Shown here one piece after another: positions 7,383-14,279 of a DNA stretch of 64,000 nucleotides (position 1 is the first letter of the stretch; each line of letters begins with the position of its first letter). The notes beneath the pieces are model-generated. The model did not search any database. It was not told the DNA's origin and saw nothing but the letters and a program-made list of their open reading frames with translations. Source of the stretch: Halorientalis sp. LT38 (lineage in GTDB: Archaea; Halobacteriota; Halobacteria; Halobacteriales; Haloarculaceae); the NCBI RefSeq assembly GCF_037031225.1, contig NZ_JAYEZN010000001.1, positions 2,604,001-2,668,000 of the forward strand, given 5' to 3'. A program made the translations under genes and the position numbers.

Positions 7383-9710
7383 ATGGGTCAGCAAGAACCA
7401 GTCGAACGACCGGCGGATACCGGCCGGGACGCGCCGGACGGGCCCGTGGGCGACCGCGAGGTCCGGGTCGACGCCCTGGGGAAGGTCACCGGGGACATGG
7501 AGTACACCGCGGACATCCCGTTCGACGACCTGGCGCACGGCCACCTCGTGCGGAGCACCGTCGCGCACGGCTACATCGAGTCGATCGACGCCGCCGACGC
7601 GCTCGCCCTCGAGGGCGTGATCGACGTCATCTTCGCCGATCGGATCCCCGGCGAGAAGAAGATCGGATCGATCGTCCCGGACCAGCCCCTCCTCAACGAC
7701 GAGAAGGTCCGCTACCTGGGCGATCCGGTCGCGCTCGTCGTCGCCGAGGACGAGGGGACCGCGCGGACGGCCGCCGACAAGGTCCAGATCGAGTACGACC
7801 GGTTGCCGAAGGCCCTCGACGCCGAGGAAGCGCTCGCCGAGGACGCCGAACCGATCCACGAGTCGGGGAACCTCATCGACGAGTACGGCTACACGCGGGG
7901 CGACCCCGAGGCCGCCTTCGACGAGGCCGACGTGGTCGTCGAGGAGTCCTACCAGAGCTCGATGATCGACCACGTCCCCCTCGAACCGGAGGCCTCGACG
8001 GCCAGACGCTGCTACGACGACACGGTCGAGGTCTGGGCGAGCACGCAGCACCCCCACGGCGACCGCCAGAGCATCGCCCGGGTCCTCGACATCCCCGAAC
8101 GGGACATCGAGGTCAACCGCCCGGCGGTCGGCGGCGGGTTCGGCTCGAAACTCGAGCACAACCAGCCCTGCTACGCCGCGGTCGCGGCCTGGGTGACCGA
8201 ACGGCCCGTCCGGGTCAAGTACAAGCGCGACGACGAGTTCCGCGGGACGGTCAAGCGGAACACGCTCACGCTGGACTACCGGATCGCGGCCGACGAGGAC
8301 GGGAGCCTGCGGGCGGTCGAGGCCGACGTCACCGTCGACGGCGGTTCGTACGTCTCCTTCTCCAGCGGCGTCGCGGTGCGCTCGCTGGTCCACTGCACCG
8401 GCCCCTATCACGTTGACACGGTCGAGGCCAGCGGCCGGGCGGTGTACACGAACAAGCCCTGGGGCGGCGCGATGCGGTCGTTCGACATGTTCCAGACGAC
8501 CTTCGCCGTCGAGTCCACGCTGGACGTGCTCGCCGAGGAACTCGGGATGGACCCGGGTGACCTCCGCGAGCGCAACGCCTTCGACGGGACCGAACCCGCC
8601 GCGACGACCGGCCAGGAGATCGAGGCCGTCGGCCTGCCCGAGACCATCGACGACGTCCGGACCGACCTCGACGACCTGGAGATCGAACAGCCCGACGACC
8701 CGGCCAAGCGCCGCGGCGTCGGCCTGGCGTCGATGTGGTACGGCTGCGGCGAGACCGGCCACCACCACCCATCGAGCGCGTTCTGCGAGATCCACTCCGA
8801 CGGGACCGTCACCGTGCAGTGTGCCGCCGCGGAGATCGGGCAGGGCTCGGACACCGCGCTCACCCAGATCGCGGCGGAGACGCTCGGCCTCGACACCGAG
8901 GACGTGAAACTCGTCACCGACAGCACGGTCGCGCCCAACGCCAACGAGACCTCCGCCAGCCGGCAGACGTTCGTCTCCGGCAACGCCGTCCGCCTGGCGG
9001 CCGAAGACGCTCTCGAGACGATCCTGGAGACGGCCGCTGGCGCCTTCCGCGAGCAGTTCGACGCGGACGTCTCGGCGTCAGAACTGCGCGCGAAGGGCGG
9101 GGAGATCGTCGCCGAGTCCACCGACGAGACGCTCTCCTTCGAGGAAGCCGTCCTCGCGTGTACCAACGAGGGCCAGCTTCTGACCGGGACGGCCTCGTAC
9201 ACGCCCCTCTTCGACTTCGACATCGAGACCTTCGAGGGGGCGCCCTACCCGACCTTCTCCTTCGCCACGCACGGCGCCGTCGTCGTGGTGGACGTCGAGA
9301 CCGGCGTCGTCGAGGTCGAACGCATCGTCACCTCCCACGACGTCGGGCAGGCGATCAACCCGGCCATGGTCGAGGGCCAGATCGAGGGCGGCGCGGTCAT
9401 GGGCATGGGCCACACGCTCATGGAGGAAGTCGAGTTCGACTCCCAGGGGCAGATCCTGAACGCCTCGCTCATGGACTACCACATCCCCCAGAGCCGCCAG
9501 ACGCCGGAGATCGACACGCACCTCGTCGAGTCGGCGGCCGACGACGACGGTCCCTTCGGTGCGAAGGGCGTCGGCGAGTCGGCGCTGATCCCCATCGGCC
9601 CGGCCATCGCCAACGCCGTGGCCGACGCCACCGACGCGCGCATCACCGAATTGCCGCTGAACCCCGAGCGCGTCGTCCGGTCGCTCCCCCGGGACCTGAT
9701 CTACCAGTAG
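7383..9710 (+). CDS. xanthine dehydrogenase-family molybdopterin-binding large subunit (copy 1)
   Basis: 775 residues from the ATG at 7383. The aldehyde oxidase/xanthine dehydrogenase a/b hammerhead domain covers about residues 20-140 (RVDALGKVTGDMEYTADI), then the molybdopterin-binding region. Motifs: VGGGFGSKLE (around 250-258), GGAMRSFDMFQ (around 362-372, retaining the substrate-side Arg365), CAAAEIGQGSDT, and PFGAKGVGES with the catalytic Glu at 732. The Glu that follows GGxFGxK in purine-type xanthine dehydrogenases is Leu257 here. It is not carbon monoxide dehydrogenase: the AYxCSFR loop is absent. It needs a 2Fe-2S and an FAD subunit, both encoded in the island. Reaction: hydroxylation of an (N-heterocyclic) ring carbon or an aldehyde; substrate unknown. 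Confidence 0.9.
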   Translation: MGQQEPVERPADTGRDAPDGPVGDREVRVDALGKVTGDMEYTADIPFDDLAHGHLVRSTVAHGYIESIDAADALALEGVIDVIFADRIPGEKKIGSIVPDQPLLNDEKVRYLGDPVALVVAEDEGTARTAADKVQIEYDRLPKALDAEEALAEDAEPIHESGNLIDEYGYTRGDPEAAFDEADVVVEESYQSSMIDHVPLEPEASTARRCYDDTVEVWASTQHPHGDRQSIARVLDIPERDIEVNRPAVGGGFGSKLEHNQPCYAAVAAWVTERPVRVKYKRDDEFRGTVKRNTLTLDYRIAADEDGSLRAVEADVTVDGGSYVSFSSGVAVRSLVHCTGPYHVDTVEASGRAVYTNKPWGGAMRSFDMFQTTFAVESTLDVLAEELGMDPGDLRERNAFDGTEPAATTGQEIEAVGLPETIDDVRTDLDDLEIEQPDDPAKRRGVGLASMWYGCGETGHHHPSSAFCEIHSDGTVTVQCAAAEIGQGSDTALTQIAAETLGLDTEDVKLVTDSTVAPNANETSASRQTFVSGNAVRLAAEDALETILETAAGAFREQFDADVSASELRAKGGEIVAESTDETLSFEEAVLACTNEGQLLTGTASYTPLFDFDIETFEGAPYPTFSFATHGAVVVVDVETGVVEVERIVTSHDVGQAINPAMVEGQIEGGAVMGMGHTLMEEVEFDSQGQILNASLMDYHIPQSRQTPEIDTHLVESAADDDGPFGAKGVGESALIPIGPAIANAVADATDARITELPLNPERVVRSLPRDLIYQ

Positions 9711-9843
9711 CCCATCTGCTCGGCCCTTTCTCTCGCAGTTCGACGCTGACTGTTTCGTCGCCCGCTGCTCCCGATCACGGACTCGTGACTCACAGGGACG
9801 GACGGAAATCGGGAGCAGGCCGCAGAATCGAATCGGCCGCCGG

Positions 9844-10254
9844 CTACACGTGCTCGACCAGTTCGACCTGGAAGCCGGCGGTGTGGCGCTCTTCGAGGAA
9901 GATGATGCGCGTGCCGCCGGCACCGGGCATCGGCTCGTCGCTCTGGAACGTAAAGTCGTCCTCGCGGAGGGCGTCGACGGCCGCGTCCACGTCGGCGACG
10001 CGGTAGGCCATGTGCTGGTAGCCGGGGCCGTGGCGTTCGAGGAACGTCTTGACGTTCCCCGGCCCGGTTGGTTCGAGGAACTCCAGGTAGACGCCGTCGA
10101 AGTCGAGGAAGACGGCGCGGATGTCGTACTCCGGCAGGTGCTCGTCGATGACCACCTCCTTGCCGAGGCGCTCGTAGAACGCGGTGGCTGCGTCGGCGTC
10201 CCAGACGGGGGCCCCGACGTGGTCGATGCCCTGCAACTGGATGTCGTCGCTCAT
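9844..10254 (-). CDS. VOC-superfamily protein (methylmalonyl-CoA epimerase/glyoxalase-like)
   Basis: 136 residues, one pair of beta-alpha-beta-beta-beta modules. Likely metal ligands in family positions are His in GIDHVGAPV (near residue 11), Glu in VYLEFLEP, His in GYQHMAYRV and Glu in FQVELVEH at the C-terminus. This spacing is closest to methylmalonyl-CoA epimerase and related glyoxalase-fold isomerases, but ring-cleaving or other VOC activities cannot be excluded. It lies eight bases after the SDR gene, so the two probably form an operon reading toward the end of the first large subunit. Its role in the island is unclear; isomerisation of a CoA ester or a dicarbonyl intermediate is a reasonable guess. 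Confidence 0.8.
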   Translation of the reverse strand: MSDDIQLQGIDHVGAPVWDADAATAFYERLGKEVVIDEHLPEYDIRAVFLDFDGVYLEFLEPTGPGNVKTFLERHGPGYQHMAYRVADVDAAVDALREDDFTFQSDEPMPGAGGTRIIFLEERHTAGFQVELVEHV

Positions 10255-10262
10255 CGGATCGC

Positions 10263-11090
10263 TCAGTCCAGGTTCTCGCTGGCTTTGCGGATGGTGTCGA
10301 ACTCGAGGAGGGCCTTCTCCTGGCCGCCGTCGACGTCGATGACGCCGCCGTTGACGAAGCTGGCCTGCTCGGAGGCCAGGAACGTCACGACGTTGGCGAC
10401 CTCCTGCGGTTCGCAGATGCGACCGAGCGGGATGGAGTTCTCGGCGACCTCCATCGCCTGGTCGAAGGTCAGGCCCTGCTCGTCGGCCATGATCTCGACG
10501 AGGTAGTCCCAGCGGCCGGTCGCGACCGGGCCGGGGTTGACGGCGTTGACGCGGACGCCCTCGCGGCCGTACTGCTTGGCCAGCGCCTCGGTCATGTTGA
10601 TGTCGCCGGCGTTGGCCGCGCCGGGCGCCAGCTCGCCGGGGCTGGGTTTGGTCCCGTCGTTGCCGACCAGGTTGACCAGCACGCCCTCGCTCTCGACGAG
10701 GTGGGGCATCGCCTCGGTCGCCCCGCGGACGTGACCCATCAGCTTCAGGTCCAGCGCCTTGTACCAGTCGTCCTCGTCGAGATTTTCGAGGAGGCCACCT
10801 GGCGCGCTGCCGGCGTTGTTGACGAAGATGTCGATCTCGCCGTAGTTGTCGACCACGGCGTCGACGAACGCCGCCACGTCGTCGCGGTCGGTGAAGTCGG
10901 CCGTCTTCGCGTAACACTCGACGCCGTGTTCGGCCTCGATCTCCTCGGCGGCTTCCTCCAGTTCGTCCGCGCTGCGCGCGCAGATCGCCAGGTCGGCCCC
11001 TTCGCTCGCGAGCGTGTTCGCGATCGCGTTCCCGATACCCTTGCTCCCGCCCGTAACGACTGCAACTTTGCCAGTAATGCCTAGGTCCAT
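10263..11090 (-). CDS. short-chain dehydrogenase/reductase-fold protein lacking the catalytic Ser-Tyr-Lys
   Basis: 275 residues from the ATG at 11090 (MDLGITGK). The NAD(P)-binding Rossmann features are intact: TGGSKGIG at 13-20, NNAG at 91-94 and NPGPVATGR further on. The active site is not: at the canonical 13- and 4-residue spacing the Ser is Gly143, the Tyr is Pro156 and the Lys is Asn160 (segment LVGNDGTKPSPGELAPGAAN). A subgroup of SDRs with such substitutions exists in bacteria, so this looks inherited rather than a recent mutation. It may use a different acid-base residue, or bind nucleotide without classical dehydrogenase chemistry. A TATA-like ATTATACC lies near 11139-11146, leaving a short leader with GAGGT upstream of the start. 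Confidence 0.85.
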   Translation of the reverse strand: MDLGITGKVAVVTGGSKGIGNAIANTLASEGADLAICARSADELEEAAEEIEAEHGVECYAKTADFTDRDDVAAFVDAVVDNYGEIDIFVNNAGSAPGGLLENLDEDDWYKALDLKLMGHVRGATEAMPHLVESEGVLVNLVGNDGTKPSPGELAPGAANAGDINMTEALAKQYGREGVRVNAVNPGPVATGRWDYLVEIMADEQGLTFDQAMEVAENSIPLGRICEPQEVANVVTFLASEQASFVNGGVIDVDGGQEKALLEFDTIRKASENLD

Positions 11091-11260
11091 TGTGCTACCT
11101 CTACCGTGCAAACACGCTAGTACTACAAAAATGTATGGTATAATTCCGGATTCTGGAGAAAACTGAGTGGCTCCAGACGCGTCTACGAGGGCCGGAAACG
11201 GCTGTTCGGCCGCTTCAGTGACGACGTGCTGTCACGTCTCGGGCGGGTCCGTGGGGCTAC

Positions 11261-11779
11261 CTAGTCGTCGCTCGGTGCCGCGTCGGCGTCGGGGTCGAGC
11301 GAGGTGTCTTCGAGCCGGTCTGCGGCGCCGAGCACCGCGTCGTAGATCTTGGCGTAGCCGGTACAGCGACAGAGGTTGCCCTTGATGCCGTGCTGGATCT
11401 CCTCGCGGGTGGGGTCCGGGTTCTCCTCCAGCAGTGCCACTGACATCATCGCGATGCCGGGGGTGCAGTAGCCACACTGCATTCCGAACTCGTCGACGAA
11501 CCCCTGCTGGACGGGGTGGAGCTCGTCGCCCTCGGCGGCCCGGTCGGCGAGTCCCTCGATGGTCAGCACGTCCCCGCCTTCGGTCTGGCCGGCGAGGCGC
11601 TGGCAGGACTTCGTCGCCTTCCCGTCCACTATTACTGTGCAGGCGCCGCACTTGCCGGTCTCGCAGCCGCGTTTCGTCCCCTTGAGCTCGAGTTCCTCGC
11701 GCAGGAGCTTCGAGAGCGGGACGGTCGGGTCGACCTCGACTTCCTTCTCCTCGCCGTTGACGGTGAGCGTGACGGTCAT
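11261..11779 (-). CDS. 2Fe-2S small subunit of a molybdenum hydroxylase (copy 1)
   Basis: 172 residues with all eight cysteines of the family. The N-terminal plant-type ferredoxin cluster uses Cys39, 44, 47 and 59 (GCETGKCGAC...SC). The C-terminal helical domain cluster uses Cys102, 105, 137 and 139 (QCGYCTPG and CRCTGY). The last 15 residues are an acidic tail. It passes electrons from the Mo site to the FAD subunit. The start overlaps the stop of the FAD-subunit gene by four bases. It is in an operon with that gene, and upstream sits the divergent large subunit at 14280 with a membrane-protein gene between. Confidence 0.93.
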   Translation of the reverse strand: MTVTLTVNGEEKEVEVDPTVPLSKLLREELELKGTKRGCETGKCGACTVIVDGKATKSCQRLAGQTEGGDVLTIEGLADRAAEGDELHPVQQGFVDEFGMQCGYCTPGIAMMSVALLEENPDPTREEIQHGIKGNLCRCTGYAKIYDAVLGAADRLEDTSLDPDADAAPSDD

Positions 11780-12657
11780 GCGCTTCCCTCCGTGGCCCGC
11801 TCGGCGGCGGTCCGCAACGTCTTCTCGGTCAGGCGCTCCGCGAGGCGATTCTTGTACTCGACGGAGGCGTGCTCTTCGCCCACGGGCTCGGTGAACTCGT
11901 CGACGTGTTCGGCGACGGCGCGCTGGCGGTCGGCGTCGTCGACCGAGGATCCCACGAGCGCCGCCTCCATCTTCTCCATCCGGAGGGGCGTCGGACCCAT
12001 GCAGCCGACGACGATGCGGGCCTCGGTGATCTCAGAGCCGTCGACGGTCAGCCGCGCGGCGACGTTGACCAGCGACATGTCGCCTTTGCGCCAGGCGAAC
12101 TTCTCGAAGGCGACGCCGGTCCCCTCGGGCGGGCGGGGGATCCGGACGCCGGTGACCAGCTGGTCCGGGTCGAGTACGGTGACGTACTCGCCGATATAGA
12201 ACTCCTCGAGGGGGACGTACTCGGTTGACTCCCCGTTCGAGCACTCGACCTCGGCGTCCATCGCGATCATCGTCGGCGGGTAATCGAGCGACGGGTCGGC
12301 GTGGGCGATCGAGCCGCCGATGGTCCCCCAGTTGCGGACCTGCCGATCGCCGATCTCCTTCGCGGTCTCGATGAGCGTGCTCCAGGGAGTCTCGCCCAGG
12401 TCGCTCTCGATCAGTTCCCGGTGGGTCGCGAGGCCGCCGAGGTAGAGTTCGTCGCCGTCGGGGTCGACCTCGTCGTGGCCCTCGATCGCGGAGACGTCGA
12501 CGATGGCCTCCTTGTCGATTACGCCCTGCCGGATGAGCGGCATCAGGCTCTGCCCGCCAGCGATGACGGCGGCGTCGTGCTCGCGGAGGAGGGCGGCGGC
12601 CTCCGCGAACGAGCCCGCTCTGTAAAACTCGCTGTCGTTGCGCTGCTCTGTCGCCAT
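11776..12657 (-). CDS. FAD-binding medium subunit of a molybdenum hydroxylase (copy 1)
   Basis: 293 residues, CoxM/vanillyl-alcohol-oxidase fold. FAD-binding motifs are AGGQSLMPL (about residues 36-44) and TIGGSIAHADPSLDYP (about residues 111-126), followed by the C-terminal CO-dehydrogenase flavoprotein domain. Most bacterial medium subunits are about this length. A TATA box (TTATAA at 12684-12690, read on the minus strand) lies about 31 bases before the ATG at 12657, so the mRNA is probably leaderless. It is co-translated with the 2Fe-2S subunit gene (ATGA overlap). Confidence 0.93.
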   Translation of the reverse strand: MATEQRNDSEFYRAGSFAEAAALLREHDAAVIAGGQSLMPLIRQGVIDKEAIVDVSAIEGHDEVDPDGDELYLGGLATHRELIESDLGETPWSTLIETAKEIGDRQVRNWGTIGGSIAHADPSLDYPPTMIAMDAEVECSNGESTEYVPLEEFYIGEYVTVLDPDQLVTGVRIPRPPEGTGVAFEKFAWRKGDMSLVNVAARLTVDGSEITEARIVVGCMGPTPLRMEKMEAALVGSSVDDADRQRAVAEHVDEFTEPVGEEHASVEYKNRLAERLTEKTLRTAAERATEGSA

Positions 12658-12683
12658 GATGCAAACGTATTCCCAGCCACGCG

Positions 12684-12691
12684 TTATAAAT
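12684..12691 (-). promoter_or_regulatory. TATA box of the FAD/2Fe-2S subunit operon (copy 1)
   Basis: ATTTATAA on the minus strand, centred about 31 bases upstream of the ATG at 12657. Typical distance for a leaderless haloarchaeal transcript. Confidence 0.5.
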
Positions 12692-12721
12692 GTATGTGCT
12701 GTGGTGGACCGACTCTCGCCA

Positions 12722-14167
12722 TCAGTTCACCGCGGGCAGGGAGACGATCCACAGCGTGACCACGGTGTACCCGATCATGCACAGCGCCAGCGGCGCGTGA
12801 CCGCGTCCCGCCGCGCCCGCGTCGCCGTAGCGCCGGCGCGTCACGCGGTGGGCGGCGACGACGGACACCACGTGCCCGACGGTGATCAGTACGACCTGGC
12901 TCGCCCAGAACGCGGGCAGCGGGAGCCAGCCCAGCGGGTCGGCGCCGACCGCGGCGACCGGGAGCGCGGAGAAGACGAGCCGCGTCGCGTTCCAGACGAG
13001 CCCGGGGTAGCTGTGTGCGATCTCGTAGCTGACGGCAATCGGGAGCAGGGCCGGAGCGAACGCGAGCACCGAGCCACCGAGCCGGCCGTCCGATCCGGCC
13101 AGGCGGTCGGACGCGCCGGCGACGAGGACCAGGCCGCCGAGAAACGCCGCGAGGCCGGCGAAGTAGGTCGCGAACTCGACCCCGGGGCCGATCCCGAACG
13201 TCACGCCGACCCACGCGAGCAGGTACTGGTACTCGATCGTCGCCGAGAGCCCGTCGAGGCTGACGGCGTAGATCGCCGCGACCACGAGCGCGGCCGCGGC
13301 CAGATCCGACACCGGAGCGGTGGCGCCCCGCCACGGCGGCCGGACGATCACCCGATAGGCCCCGGCGCCGTCTGTCCTGGCCCCCGTCGCGGACGGCGCG
13401 GAGCTCCCGCGGTCGTCCTGGGCGGCCGTGTGCGCACCACCGCGGATCACGCGTATCGGTGCGACCCGTCCGAACAGCCGGTAGAAGACGGCGAAACAGT
13501 CCGCCTGTCGGAACCACGTGGGCCCGAAGGCGACCCCGCCGAGCAGCATCACCAGCCAGTACCCGCCCACGAGGGCGGCCGTCGCGCGCGGGTCCGCGGG
13601 GACGGACGTCAGGTTCTCCGCGACGCCGACGATCGCCACGAATCCGGCGACCGCCGGCCAGGAGCCCAGGCGTTCGGGATAGGCGTCCCGGCCGAGCGTA
13701 TCGGGGGCGATCCGGACCAGGCCGTCGTAGACGGTCTCCCAGGGAGACAGCACGCGCCAGGGGTCGCCCACCAGCGCGGCCAGCACGGCGACGCCCTTGA
13801 GCCAGAGGGCCCAGAAGAGGACCGTCCCGACGTTCACGTCCGGGTCCGTCGGCCCGAAGACGCCGCCGACGACGACCAGCGCGGCACACGCGAGGAAGCC
13901 GAGCCGAGCGACGGCGCCGAGGACGGTGCCGACCCGTTCGTGGATCCGCCCGACGACCGTCTCCCCGACCGTTCCCACGCGGTCGCCGGCGACGCCGAGG
14001 ACGACGGCTGTCGCCCCGACCGCTGCCGCGGCCCCGGCGTACAGCAGCGAGAGCGGGAGGGGTGCGTCGAACCGGTCGTCCGGGGGCTCGTGCGCGGCGA
14101 CGGTTCCCGGCACGAGCGCGACCAGCGCGACCAGCGCGATGACGGCTGCGGTGGTGTGACGCCCCAT
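12722..14167 (-). CDS. multi-pass membrane protein with signal peptide, island-associated
   Basis: 481 residues from the ATG at 14167. The first 25 residues are a signal sequence ending in VAAHEPP. About ten further hydrophobic segments follow, with a conserved loop GDPWRVLSPWETVYDG near residue 130 and a hydrophilic Gly/Ala/Ser-rich insert around residues 270-290. The loop resembles a family of bacterial membrane proteins, some of which are annotated as fenitrothion hydrolase; I do not think that name tells the function here. The gene sits between the FAD subunit and the divergent second large subunit. A role as membrane anchor, electron-transfer partner or importer for the hydroxylase is an inference from position only. 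Confidence 0.75.
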   Translation of the reverse strand: MGRHTTAAVIALVALVALVPGTVAAHEPPDDRFDAPLPLSLLYAGAAAAVGATAVVLGVAGDRVGTVGETVVGRIHERVGTVLGAVARLGFLACAALVVVGGVFGPTDPDVNVGTVLFWALWLKGVAVLAALVGDPWRVLSPWETVYDGLVRIAPDTLGRDAYPERLGSWPAVAGFVAIVGVAENLTSVPADPRATAALVGGYWLVMLLGGVAFGPTWFRQADCFAVFYRLFGRVAPIRVIRGGAHTAAQDDRGSSAPSATGARTDGAGAYRVIVRPPWRGATAPVSDLAAAALVVAAIYAVSLDGLSATIEYQYLLAWVGVTFGIGPGVEFATYFAGLAAFLGGLVLVAGASDRLAGSDGRLGGSVLAFAPALLPIAVSYEIAHSYPGLVWNATRLVFSALPVAAVGADPLGWLPLPAFWASQVVLITVGHVVSVVAAHRVTRRRYGDAGAAGRGHAPLALCMIGYTVVTLWIVSLPAVN

Positions 14168-14223
14168 CGATGCGCTCCGTTTCGCGTCGACCGGTATCAG
14201 TGTTCCTGCGTCCCGAAGGCCGG

Positions 14224-14254
14224 CGTCTCGATCGGCGAGACGAAAATATATATG
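14224..14254 (+). promoter_or_regulatory. inverted repeat and TATA box before the second Mo-hydroxylase large subunit
   Basis: CGTCTCG (14224-14230) and CGAGACG (14236-14242) are perfect 7-bp inverted arms with a 5-base spacer. Directly after them is AAAATATATATG (14243-14254), a TATA box about 30 bases before the ATG at 14280. The repeat occupies the BRE/upstream position, which suits an activator or repressor site. Confidence 0.5.
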
Positions 14255-14279
14255 CGGTACCTCGCAATAGACGTATGGC

